Origin: Podaxis mareebaensis
Taxonomy: Eukaryota > Basidiomycota > Agaricomycetes > Agaricales > Agaricaceae
Reading direction: 5' to 3'
Assembly: GCA_018524725.1 (NCBI GenBank)
Contig: JAEUWP010000366.1
Span: 124,001-188,000, forward strand
Length of the DNA: 64,000 nucleotides
Made by a program: the position numbers and the translations under genes. The notes beneath the pieces are model-generated. The model was not told where the DNA came from, searched no databases, and worked only from the letters and a program-made list of their open reading frames with translations. Below are positions 26,201 through 36,644 of this stretch, piece by piece (within the stretch, counting starts at the first letter, position 1; every line of letters begins with the position of its first letter).

Positions 26201-27360
26201 TTGTTGCGACGTGGCTTGAATAGATCAGGAACACCCGTGATCGATGCTTGACCAGTGCCATTTCGCAACCGAGTAGGTAACAGGGGTGTTTTATAAATCT
26301 CCAACTCGTGAAGCGCCTTTTGAGCACGCGTCATTTCTAGAAGCACATAAGCATCAGCAACGTGAGTTTGACACAATCAACCTACCAGGCTTAGGTTCAG
26401 GTTGAGCCTTCCCCCCAAACAAAAGCGAGCTGTGTTGCCGAGCAGGTGACTGAGTCTGTCAACAAAAAGCATGAGAAAAAGTAAACATGAAGTCTAGAGC
26501 ATACATACACGGCGTACAGAATCCACTAATGAGCCAAGGGTAGCGGCTGGCTCATTTGAACTCACAGAGGCGTCTTCCCCAAGAGGTGGTGGTTTCACGA
26601 AGGTGGGGTGGGCCCTCAACAGCTGCAACGGAGGTGGCTCCGACCTTTCCCTCTGAATCGGCGCCGGCTGTGGAGTAAGAGAGGTGCGCATACGGAACGG
26701 TGGGCGCGAATGTGGGACGGAGAGGTCGCGAGGCATAGAATACGATGTACGGGAGAACGTGGGCACCGATGAGGCGAACAACGACGATGGAGGATGAATC
26801 GATTCCATCGTTGCATCAACATCTTGGCTAAGTGGTGCACCCTGGGTCTGGAGAGCGCCTCCGTCTCGAGACTGCGGACGCGGAGGTGGGTCAATAGACA
26901 TGGTCCGCGAGATGGAAAGATTGCGAAGAGGGGAGAGAGTAGAGCGTACATAGTTCCCAGTGTTCTCCATAGCAGGTAAGTGACGAGAAGTGGTTTGAGT
27001 CCCAGTCGAAACCGAGCGACCGATGGAGGGCGGTTGCTGGAACGCAGCAAGTGGCGGGTCGAGATACGCTCCTTCACGCCGCAACTCTCTGGGGGGACTA
27101 TCCACTCTCATACGCTTGTTTCTGGGTGCCCTATCCTCTTCATCCAGCGCAGGCTCGGTGGGGGCGGCGACGAGACGCCTACGCTTGCCCATGCTGTCCC
27201 TCGTGTCCTCGAAGTCATCTGTGCTCGCGAACCAGGAAAGCGGGGCAGTGACGATGTTCTTGATCGCACCGAGGAGAGTGTTTGTACGAGAAAGGGGCTG
27301 GCGCCTGGCATTTTGCCTGCGCCTGGGGTGGCCGCCTTGTGAGGTCATCGAGGACGCCAT
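23291..27360 (-). CDS. FG-repeat nucleoporin, Nup1/Nup60/Nup153-like, nuclear-basket side
   Basis: FG nucleoporins form the selective barrier of the nuclear pore and dock import receptors. The ATG at 27360-27358 gives MASSMTSQGGHPRRRQ. Upstream in-frame codons are GTG and were ignored. The basic N-terminus is followed by an amphipathic stretch (LLGAIKNIVTAPLSWF) like the membrane-binding helix of Nup1 and Nup60. A middle exon holds LPTRLRNGTGQASI, a long charged helix (KRKLELEEEEEEEQ) and NIPAGFSFAKDV. The last exon of about 740 residues is almost all Pro/Ser/Thr/Ala linker with dozens of FSFG, FTFG and FNFG motifs plus some LFG. It ends in a basic tail AIKKLPNRNRAKR, as in Nup1. About five exons give roughly 1270 residues. 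The FG class is certain. The Nup1-type assignment rests on the N-terminal helix and C-terminal tail. Confidence 0.87.
24231..24378 (-). repeat. Three imperfect tandem repeats inside the FG nucleoporin
   Basis: Three near-copies of a unit encoding K-x-A-S/T-PAPF(T/S)FGA follow each other, for example KPASPAPFTFGAP twice in a row. They differ mainly at third codon positions and by small insertions, which suggests recent unit duplication within the coding sequence. Confidence 0.6.
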
Positions 27361-27935
27361 CAACGAGGATGAGGAAAGTAACCTGGAAAATTCAGACAAG
27401 CAGTCGGCAGTCACACAACCCCCTCACAGTCACAAAGATGTCACGGGTGTCGTGATACTACTCGCGGCATGAAGCAGAACAAAGACCTCCAAACAACGTC
27501 GGCAGGTCACTTCGCGGATCCTGTCCTCACGCCTACGCGCAATTTCTGCCGTTGGTTCATTCTCCAGAGGAGTCTATACACGCGTAGTGAAACATTGGAT
27601 GGTACTCGGATGCACAGACTATTTTTGCCACCGCTCTGCCTTTGGAGCGTCGGTCCCCGTGATGTCATAACGGGAGTCATTATGTCCGTGGACATCTTCT
27701 ATTCTTCCGGCAATCGAACACCTTATGAGGGTACGGGGTATATTTAACCAAATCTACATGGAAAAGTGTTGCGATTAATCAAGAATGACCGTCGTGATAT
27801 GCTAAACGAATGGATCCGGGGACCAGTGCCAAAAGAGATAAAATGAATGCAGAAAACGTGAGACATACAAAAAAGGCGTCAACTACCGCTCAAGAACGTG
27901 GCTCCTCTGCAACCGCACTGTTAACTCATCAGAGC
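27361..27935. other. Intergenic: nucleoporin promoter and 3' end of HOOK
   Basis: About 575 bases between two minus-strand genes. A plus-strand frame at 27469-27747 has no start context, intron signals or recognisable family, so I do not call it. The low end may be an alternative last exon of the Hook gene (stop at 27881-27879). Confidence 0.4.
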
Positions 27936-30900
27936 TTAATTCCCGGCAATTGAACTCACCGTGTTGCGCAGCATGGGCAACCACGCTGTGGGTGTGGGCT
28001 TCGGTTGTGGCGCAGAGCCAACATGCTGCCGAAGCTTCTTCATTTCCGCGCTATGGATCACGCTAAGCATGATCTCCTGTTCGCGGCGGTACTGCTGAGT
28101 TCGCTCCCGCAGGATCGCTTTGTAACGCTCAATCTCTTCCTCAAGAATCTTGATCTGCGAACGGAAACTCGCTTCAGCTTCCTCGAAGGCATTGGCCTAA
28201 TCAACTGTTCAGCCTTTGCAGTAGAAGATCAACGCCATCTACTCACTGGTATAGAACCAGCATTTGCAGCGTGTTGCTCTTTAAAGAGCTTGTCTTGCTC
28301 TTTGATGAACTAGCAAAGGCTCAGAAATTGTCCGGGACAATGGAATCAATAGCTTACCTGACGAGCCTTGGCAAGCTTGTCATTCGCCGTCTTGACATTC
28401 TCTTTGAGAACAAGGTTCTCTTCATGTAGAGCCAACAAGCGAGCCTTGATATCTTCCGGCAGATCCTTTCCAGATATCGATGCACGCAAGTCACCAAAGT
28501 CTCTTTCCCGTTGCAACATCTTTTCGCGATGCCCAATGCTCTCGGTTTGTAGATTCACCTTCTCCAATAGCAGCGCATTCACTTGCTCCAACTGCATCCT
28601 ATTCTTTTCGCTCAACTCCTTGTTCGCCTTCTTTAGCTTCTCAATGTCAGCTTCCAGGCCGGCCTTGTCCTCATTGACGGATTCGCGCAAGCTAGCCAGA
28701 ATTTCGAGCTGGTCCTTGTTAACGAGATTGACTGTAGAAGAGAGTTAGGATTGGTGGCTCAACCAGCGGGACCTAGACTTACGATCTGATTTCGCGATCG
28801 TCAATTCCTTGCTAAGAGTATCGAACTTGACCTCCAGTTCCGCGTGCTCTTTTCTCAAAGCTTCAAACTGCTCCACGGTCTCGTTCAGCCTCTGCCTCAA
28901 CGCAATCGCAGCTTCGGCACTATGTATTTATCAGTTAAGCAGACGGGCCATGGACCGAAGGGTACTTACCCGTCACCCATTGACTTGCCGCTCCTAATCT
29001 CCTCCAAATCCCTTTGCAAAACCAGCTTCTCCCGATGCGCTGCCAAATAATCACTCTCGTATCTCGCCTTCATCCTATTTGCATCCTCCAACAAATTCTC
29101 CAGGACTAACAGCCGACTCGCATCAGCCTCGTTCTTCCTCACGCCCTCCAACTCCCGTTTCAATTTCCTAATCTGCAACTTCAGATCTGTCATCGTCGTC
29201 CCCGTCAGCGCGTCATCCAACTCTCCTCCTAAACCTTGCACATCTCCATCCTCATCTTCATAACCTTCCGCATCCTCACCGGACCTTGCTTCAGAGGGAC
29301 CCGCTACGCCGGCCAACTCAGCCTCAGTCATCACATTTCCTGCACCATCACCGCCAAGATCTGCCTCCCTTCGGGTGGACCTCGCTGGCCTAGCACTCAT
29401 AGCAGCTACCTCCAACTCCTTCACACGCTCTTGGTAAAGCTCCATAGTTTCTCTATCTTTAGTACGTTCCTCCTCAGCAATCTTGAGCTTAGTCTTGGCT
29501 TGCCCGAGTTCAAATCTGAGAGTGTCAATCTCCTGTGAACGTTGAGAGTTCTTGGTTTCCAATTCTGCGATCTGATTCTTATAGGACTCCATGAGAGGTT
29601 TGAAGGCGGCAACTTTGCGATACTCTTCTTCAAGGGTGGCATTCTTGTCAACAAGGTCGGCGTTTTGCTTCTCGAGAGCCTGTAGCACGAAGGTCAGGAT
29701 GTGCAATTGGTTCAAAGCACTCAGGACGGATCATAGACATACCTTGACGTGCTGGCGAAGGTCAGCCCCTTCTTGGAGCTTCTTCTTATATTTCTCCATG
29801 ACGTTTTCAGTCTTTTGTAGCTTATCAGCTGCATGTCGGTACCTCAACCAGAAGTCAGACAAGTATCACCTCGCACTAATTCGGGAATGCATACTCATCG
29901 ACCTGATCCTTGAGACGAGCTGCCTCGTCAGCCTTTACTTGGAGCTCATCAATCTTCTTGGTGAGTTCAGTAACAAGATTCGTATGTTTGTCCAGCTCAG
30001 ATTCCGCCATTGCGAGATTATCCTCACTCTTCTGTCTAACACAAGACGTCAGCTGCGCGCATGAACAAGCAACATGGGACTCACAGCTCCGTACGCAACC
30101 GATCCATTTCTGCACGCATCATTACATCTGCCTTTTCATTCCTTCTGGTCTCTGCTTCTCTTCTCGCCTGACGCAGTTGCGCAAGAGCATCCTCCTTTTC
30201 CGAAACAACGTCGTCGTAAGAGGACTGTAGGGTCCGATGTTCTTCGAGGAGTGCTTGATATGCCTTCTCCAATGTCTCCTTTTCCGAGTAAATAGCACTG
30301 CGTTCCGATTGGATGCGATAGTAATGATCATCCCTACGATGTCATGAATATATGCACGCGGGGTACCGTAATACTAGGGAATACGCACTCCGTCATGCTA
30401 GACTCGGATGGGTCGACATAACCCTGCGTGTTCGAAATCTTCGCCATTGTCTGTAGGCACCACAATAAGCTTCCAATCCTGCACTACAAAAAGACAAGCA
30501 AGCAGGCGCACCTGTTCAATAGCTCTCATGAGACAGTGCTGATCCTCCTCGTTCAAGCCTTGAATCTTCTCAATGAACTCCTTATTCTTCTCGCAATGCA
30601 CGCCAATCGCAATAGTGAGCCTGCACATGATTAGAATGGCATGGATGTCGCTATCCTTTGCGATAGCCTGAAGGTCGGGCACATCGAGGCTGCTAGTGGG
30701 CTTCTGTAGGACATCCGCAAAGTACTGCGTCATAAGCCGATACAGCCTCTTGAGAGCAGAGAACCTCAGGACCCAGTTATCAGAGGGCTGAGCTGAAGGT
30801 CTAGTCGTCTTGAAATACCCCGAATCACTGGGCCATATATGAACTCTGGAGAAGTATATGACATGGTAACGCAGACATACACGATGGCAAGGATATCGGA

Positions 30901-31005
30901 CAAGGCGGCGCCATCACTGAGGTCGGATGGAGCTGATACGGGACGAGAAAGGTCGAAGGTGGCGAAAAAATGGAAAAATGCCTCGAGCTCCTTGCGGTCG
31001 TCCAT
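27936..31005 (-). CDS. Hook-family microtubule and dynein adaptor
   Basis: Hook proteins link early endosomes to dynein for transport along microtubules. The ATG at 31005-31003 gives MDDRKELEAFFHFFATF, then the Hook-domain signature DLSDGAALSDIL. The domain continues with NWVLRFSALKRLYRLMTQYF, AILIMCRLTIAIGVHCEKN and LNEEDQHCLMRAIEQ. A long coiled coil follows, interrupted by the conserved linker VAAFKPLMESYKNQI and an acidic Gly-rich break (EDEDGDVQGLGGELDD near 29210-29270). The C-terminal part is charged and cargo-facing (SFRSQIKILEEEIERYKAIL, then PTPTAWLPMLRNT). About ten exons and roughly 780 residues. The very end is uncertain: reading through gives a TAA at 27938-27936, while removing a canonical 42-base intron would extend the frame to a TGA at 27881-27879. 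Confidence 0.9.
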
Positions 31006-31984
31006 CACTCGACAACTGCACTCGAACGCTCAACGCAGCCATAGCATCCGCTTACGTAAACTACAGGCTGGTGTGTGATGTCACCTGGGAAGCAGGCCAC
31101 CCCTCGTTGGTGATGTTGCTGAAATTGACCAAAGGCAGGAGCACACGTATTATCGGAGTGACATCTACTTCTTACCTGAACATTGTCTAGTGACTCCCCA
31201 GCACTTTAACGCCCAGAGAAGAAGAATCATCAATCATTTCTGAGTGAACTTCTTGACAACTGTCACTGTTAAGGATTGGTTCTCAGCAACGGCATTTTGC
31301 GCTCGCTGGGAAGTAGAGGATGAGTGGTAAATACAACATTGTCCTCGACTCAGACATACATATGGGACGTGGTGGGATGTGGACAGCCTGGATAACCATT
31401 AAACCGATGGGATTGTTCGCAAATTTGAGCATCCAACGTCATCCTTCGCCGGTCACCAGTGAACCTCATATCTAGAAGCTATAATCTACGTGGCTCCCTT
31501 ACTTCGCTGTCTCCAGACTGTCGCACAAGGAATACCAGAATCGGCGGGCGCTGAAAATCGGCTGGAGATTTATAAGTTAATAGAATGGGCGAAGGGGTTA
31601 CGAGAAAGAGGTTTCTTTTTGAGAAATCAGCCCGAGTTAATCGAGCTGTTCATTGAATACTGAGTATCGATTGCGCTGAATCTGAAGTTGAACTGATGAG
31701 TGTAAGTATGGACTTACATTAAAATTCTCAGGTCTAATTAGTAAAGAGTATAAAATACCAATGGGACGTGGATTAGAGGATTCTCGCTCTTGTTTCGACC
31801 TCGAACATTACCTCAAGTCCACGGCGGCCTTTCAAAAGTCAAAATGGTGTGGGTTTGGGTCATGACGTCATCTATGGCGGTTATGCTATTTTTGGGCGGG
31901 TAGCCGTGGGAACAAACTGCCCGAATAGTTCACCATTGGCAGGACATTCAGACCCTCCACTGTATTCTTCTGGTTCATCTTTTC
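31006..31984. other. Intergenic: divergent HOOK and YME2 promoters
   Basis: Nearly 1 kb between two divergent starts, the longest divergent promoter region in the window. I find no supportable frame, tRNA or repeat. A TGACGTCA palindrome lies close to the YME2 side. Confidence 0.5.
31863..31870. promoter_or_regulatory. TGACGTCA palindrome (CRE/ATF-type) upstream of YME2
   Basis: A perfect bZIP-type site lies 115 bases before the YME2 ATG. In fungi such sites are bound by ATF/CREB-like bZIP factors in stress responses. Function is inferred from sequence only. Confidence 0.35.
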
Positions 31985-34900
31985 ATGGCTGCGACACGAC
32001 TTGCGTCGAGATCTGCTCGTAGGCTATACACCACGATTGTGGGAAACGGTACGACACAGCAATCGCAACAAGGGCAACATCGGGAAACGCATACCGCTAT
32101 CCCAGTGCAGACCACACAGGGCTGGCTCTTTGTCGACTCGGTCTTTCCAATCCAACTTGGTCGTTGGGAGTGTGTATTGGAAACCTTTCAAATCCAGTGT
32201 ATATAGCTCATACCTGCTTCAGTGTGCGACACTACCTCGGCCTGCTCCGCTCACCAACATTGCTCGGTGATCTTCAAGACCGCCTGAACAAACTCACGAC
32301 TCGCAACTTCAGTGTGCTCGCTATTGAGCCCCAAACCAAGGACGGCGGGGTCTTTGTCAAGTTCAGCTATACCCCGTCACCGGATGATACACCAGAGTCG
32401 TTGGAACAAGCTCTCCGTGACCAACTAAGCGAGGAAGGGTCTTTGCCTTCATGGACTGGCTTGAGCCAAGGCAGTATCTGGCTCGTGAGGGGCACTCCCT
32501 GGAGAGAAGTTGGTTCTTGCGTATTCAACTACGACCTTCGCTAATGGTGCGGCCAGGACCTTAATCGTTTCGTCTCTCCGGTCCTCAAAGTGACGTTTGA
32601 AGGCCCAGATGTCCACGAACAGAAGCTCTATCAACTCTTACGGGTGTGCCTTCTCACATTCTGTTTTACAACCCACGGCTCATCATTTTCAGCCGTATGG
32701 TCGTATTAATGACCTTGGTGCACCAACTCCCACCCCAGCAGGCACACCCCGCTCTGCGACCCTCACATTCGTCCGACCTCGTTCAGCCGCCATTGCACGT
32801 AATGTCCTGCATGGTCTCAACGTGGGCGAAACCGTCATCCGTCTCAACTACCAAAAGCCTATTCAAGCTCATGCAATCCGCGACTGGATGGGATCACACC
32901 CGAAAATAACCCTTCCTTTAATTGTATTCCTCCTTGGATCGCTCACTTATACTGTCCGTCGCCTTTCTCATCCAATCTAAACTTGCTCACAATCCGCAGA
33001 TTTTTGACCCCATCCGCTCTTTTATGGTCCAAGGCAAACTTGAAGACTGGTTTGATTATCAGAGTACGTCCGATTGTCGTTCCTGGCTTCCTGCTGTTGA
33101 CAGCGAACAGAATACAAACTATACCAGTGGCTACGACACAATGCGTTCGAACGCCTCACCCTCGACACCACCTCCACCACCCCCACCCTCCCCTCTCCGG
33201 CATCCGATGAGGCAACGATGGAAGAAGGATGGAAGGAACGCAAACAAGCTGAAAGTTCCATCAAAGCCTATCTTACCGACATGCCCGCCACAGTCGCATT
33301 CGTACATGGTCCTCAAGGCAGTGGTAAGACTCTCATGATTGAGCAAATTATCTCTGAGTCCGGTCGCACTGCCCTTGTCGTTGATTGTCGGGAGCTGCTC
33401 AAAGCTACGACGGATTCTCAGATTGTCGGAGCTTTAGCGGCACAAACAGGGTATTGGCCTGTGTTCTCGTTTTTGAACTCGATGAACTCGTTGATTGATC
33501 TCGCGTCGGTCGGCCTCATTGGTCAAAAGAGTAAGTTTTATATTCGTTGACGTGAACACGAAAACCGACATTTTCGCAGCTGGCATGTCTAGTTCGCTCC
33601 CAGACCAGATCCAACAAATCTTGACGGTCGCCGGGAGGGCATTGCATCGGGTATACCTCTCCCATAGGCGTAATGCCCAGAAACGTGTTCTTAATGAAGA
33701 GAACGCAAGGAAGGCAGCGGAAGGGGTTGAACGAATTCGAGCCAGGCTGAAAGCAGGCATATGGCATGATGGAAGATTAGACTGCGTCTCCGGGAACGGT
33801 GTCATGTCTGAACTAGGAGTTGGGGATGAACCATGGGACAGTAACGACAGCGACTCTAGATCCGCGCTTGTGGACCTGGAGAAGGATTCTCTGCAGCAAG
33901 AAAAGCAGCAAGCGGTCAATAAGCAAGCAAAGGAAGATACAAGGAAGAGGGCGGAAGCGGATGTCGAGGCAGTGGGTGCATTGCCAATCGTCGTTATTCG
34001 GAACTTCGACTCGAAAGCGATCGGTGGAATGGGCTTGGCAGCAAACGCCAATAGTCGAGAGGATGTGTTGAACGTTTTGGCGAATTGGGCTGGGTCGTTG
34101 GTTGAGAACCAAGTCGCTCACGTTATTGTCATCAGTGATAATAGGGAAAACGCCAAGAGACTCGCTAAAGGCAAGCTCCAAGTACCCTTTGGAATATACT
34201 CGTTGTGACAGCTAATGAATCGGACAGCTCTTGCATCGAAGCCGCTGAACTCGATCGCATTGTATGATGCAGATCCTGCAAGCTCGTTGGCATTCGTGAA
34301 GCAAAAACTCAGGGATGCGGGCGTAAATGTATCGTTCACTGGAGACGAAGTCAAATACCTGCAGCGGCTTGGCGGTCGTGCCAGTGACCTGGAGAGCGTA
34401 AGAGCTGTTTTTGTCCGACATCTCATGAGGTCGGTACTAACTAAACATATAGATGATACACAAAGTTCGTAACGGACAAACAATACAAGGCGCGGTAGAA
34501 GATATCATTACACGTGCTGTTGGGGAACTCAGAAAAGGCGCCTTCGGCGACGACACGGACGACACCAAAGGAAGATCCTGGACGAGGGAACAGGCGTGGA
34601 AGGTGGTCAAGGCTTTGTCGTCCAAGCCCGAGGTCCGCGATTTCACTCAACGGCTACTTCTAAGGAGTGTTTCTTACTTTGATGCAGGTCCCGTATTACG
34701 ACATGCTCATTGACTTCCCATTCAAGGGGGACGACAGCGCGCTGCGGGGCATGGAAAATGCAGAACTGATTGCCATTGGAACATACGAAGGCCGACCATC
34801 CACAATCCGGCCTGGAAAGCCTGTCTATCGATGGGTATTCGAGAGACTCGTGAACGATACGGTGTTTCAAGCTACGCAAGAGATCGCGTTTAACGAGAAG

Positions 34901-35131
34901 CAAATCGGCTCGGCCGAGAGCACGATACAGAAGTGCGAGGACGAGCTACAACGCTTGAAGACTGTGGAAGATATGGACGGTGGCTGGTTCAGGTGGGTGA
35001 GAGGTGGTCGAAGGGGTATCCGAGAACGAGAAAGGCTGTTGCTGCGCAAGCTTGGGGAGGCAAACCGAAAGGTGGAAGAGTTGGAGCGGGTGAACAAGGA
35101 GCTGAGATCAGTGATCAGAAGAGGATCGTGA
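31985..35131 (+). CDS. YME2: Mitochondrial inner-membrane protein Yme2 (RRM plus AAA-like NTPase)
   Basis: Yme2 (RNA12) sits in the mitochondrial inner membrane and affects nucleoid organisation and escape of mitochondrial DNA. The ATG at 31985 opens an import-like leader (MAATRLASRSARRLYTTIV). Then come GWLFVDSVFPIQLGRWE, LQDRLNKLTTRNFSVLAIEP and an RRM-like part with PYGRINDLGAPTP and FVRPRSAAIARNVLHG. A membrane segment (ITLPLIVFLLGSLTYT) is followed by the domain with Walker A HGPQGSGKT near 33310. Later exons show TALVVDCRELLKATTDSQIV, PIVVIRNFDSK, HVIVISDN, YLQRLGGRASDLES and a coiled-coil C-terminus ending RRGS. Roughly nine introns give about 840 residues, normal for Yme2. Its stop codon lies inside a TGACGTCA 60 bases before the next gene. 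Confidence 0.92.
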
Positions 35132-35136
35132 CGTCA
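35129..35136. promoter_or_regulatory. TGACGTCA palindrome overlapping the YME2 stop codon
   Basis: The first three bases are the YME2 stop codon. The site lies 55 bases before the ATG of the following gene, in the only gap between the two, so it may serve that gene. It is identical to the site before YME2. Confidence 0.3.
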
Positions 35137-35191
35137 TACTGTACTATATATTGTGCTGTCGCATAACATTGAACAGTCTCAACCTGCAATC

Positions 35192-36106
35192 ATGTCTCAA
35201 ATACTAGCCGCCATCGTTGAGAAAGTTTCCCATCTCGTAGTTGACATGAGAAATGCTTTTCTCTCGCGAGCTTGGTTCTATCCACTACTCGGCATCTCCT
35301 ACTTTGCTTCCCACCCACGTCTCTATGAATCTGTCGTGCCAACTCTCCTCAAGTCCCTCATGGCCTCTGCCGCCATCACTTTTGGCCTAATTTTCTTCAC
35401 CTATCTGCCACAAATGTTCTTTTGCGCTCTATTCTCTGGATTTTTTGCCCCAATAGCCGCTGCGCTAATGGTGTTGGGAGAAGCATATGTTTTGATATGG
35501 GTCATTGGCAGGCCTTTGATGTTGGCAAAGGCACAAGACAGACTCTGTACGCTGCTCAGACCCTCCACCTTGAGCTTTACTCATGGATTTCTAGTTGACC
35601 AGGTGATGATTATGCGGGGACACGAGCAACTTGTATCAAAAGGACGAGAAATCCGCCTCCAAGGACCGTACACGAGAATCCTTGGCAGGGAGGTTAACGT
35701 CAAACCTGGCCTTGTAGATGGACTAACCAGGGAAGGTGCCCTGCGATACCTAATCTCCCTCCCACTCAATACCATTCCCGGCATCGGGACAGCGATGTTC
35801 CTGGCGTACAACGGGGAGAAACAAGGCCCTGGGTATCACGCACGGTACTTTGAGTTGAAGGGGTGGGATAAGCAGGTTAGAGAAGAATTTGTGCATCAGC
35901 GAAAGGCGGAGTATACGGCGTTCGGAGCCGTTGGAGTGATGTTGAATATGGTACCGTTCATTGGACTCGTATTTGGGTTGACGACGACGGTGGGAGCGGC
36001 ACTGTGGGCGAGCAAATTGGAGACAACGCATGAGAGCCTCGAGGGGACTGGCAGGCACGTGAGCAAGGCCGGGGAGAATGCCAATGACATCAAGATCAAG
36101 TACTAG
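35192..36106 (+). CDS. EI24-domain membrane protein, Lds2/Rrt8-like
   Basis: This family of multi-span proteins includes the lipid-droplet and outer-spore-wall proteins Lds1, Lds2 and Rrt8 of yeast. The gene is a single exon of 304 codons, the largest intronless gene here. The ATG at 35192 gives MSQILAAIVEKVSHLVVDMR. Membrane segments are near SRAWFYPLLGISYFASH, ASAAITFGLIFFTYLPQMFF, FFAPIAAALMVLGEAYVLIW, the re-entrant ISLPLNTIPGIGTAMFLAYN and FGAVGVMLNMVPFIGLVFGL. The NTIPGIGT and MVPFIG loops are typical of the EI24/Lds2 family. The C-terminus is cytosolic and charged, ending IKIKY. It starts 60 bases after the YME2 stop. The family call is good, the biochemical role unknown. Confidence 0.8.
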   Translation: MSQILAAIVEKVSHLVVDMRNAFLSRAWFYPLLGISYFASHPRLYESVVPTLLKSLMASAAITFGLIFFTYLPQMFFCALFSGFFAPIAAALMVLGEAYVLIWVIGRPLMLAKAQDRLCTLLRPSTLSFTHGFLVDQVMIMRGHEQLVSKGREIRLQGPYTRILGREVNVKPGLVDGLTREGALRYLISLPLNTIPGIGTAMFLAYNGEKQGPGYHARYFELKGWDKQVREEFVHQRKAEYTAFGAVGVMLNMVPFIGLVFGLTTTVGAALWASKLETTHESLEGTGRHVSKAGENANDIKIKY

Positions 36107-36644
36107 TAGATGCTAGATATAGTCTCAACAACTGAAGAACACAGTTCTTACTACAACCGAATATCCTAAGAGGCCACTAGGGTCAAACTTCTATTAAAGA
36201 CAATGCACAACGGCGCAACAGGCTGTCGTTTTCTTTCTTTATTCCTAGTAAAGTCGATATGCTTCAGTCTCCAACTCGTCTCAGTCTTCCAGGCCTTCTA
36301 ATTCATTTAGTTGATTGTTCTCTTCGAAAAGCACGAATTTTGGCGTGAACGTCTATTGGTGATCAAGTTACACGTTCGCAGACTCCATAGCGCGATCAAA
36401 TGTCTGTGGCTTAAGCTTAGCGCCTCCGGGATACGTCCACTGAGAGTCCCACCGTTGGCTCGGGACTCTTGAACGGTACGCGGAAACTGTTCGATGGATA
36501 TTATTAACAAATACAAGGGTGGTAGCGGATTTGACAAGGTGTCTTGGTACTGCCTGATGCCAAGTTGAGGAGCAATATTCACATTTGTGTTGTACCATCT
36601 TTTGATTGCATCATCAAGGCCTACTCCCTTGTACCACTACCACC
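36107..36644. other. Intergenic: 3' end of the EI24-like gene and TRAPPC13 promoter
   Basis: About 540 bases. A minus-strand frame at 36307-36582 has no recognisable content and is not called. Nothing else is visible. Confidence 0.45.

Noticed and set aside
25862..26251. Plus-strand frame rich in Ser, Phe and Leu opposite the nucleoporin middle exon
   Set aside because: It mirrors the acidic/basic helix coded on the minus strand and has no family content.
27361..27414. N-terminal extension of the nucleoporin
   Set aside because: It begins with GTG. The ATG at 27360 is preferred.
27469..27747. Plus-strand frame of 92 codons between the nucleoporin and Hook genes
   Set aside because: No recognisable domain, low-quality start context, and it lies in expected untranslated and promoter sequence.
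31640..31760. C/D-box-like small nucleolar RNA (a CTGATGA element upstream of YME2)
   Set aside because: The C-box deviates from the consensus at its first base, and no matching D box with terminal stem is visible.
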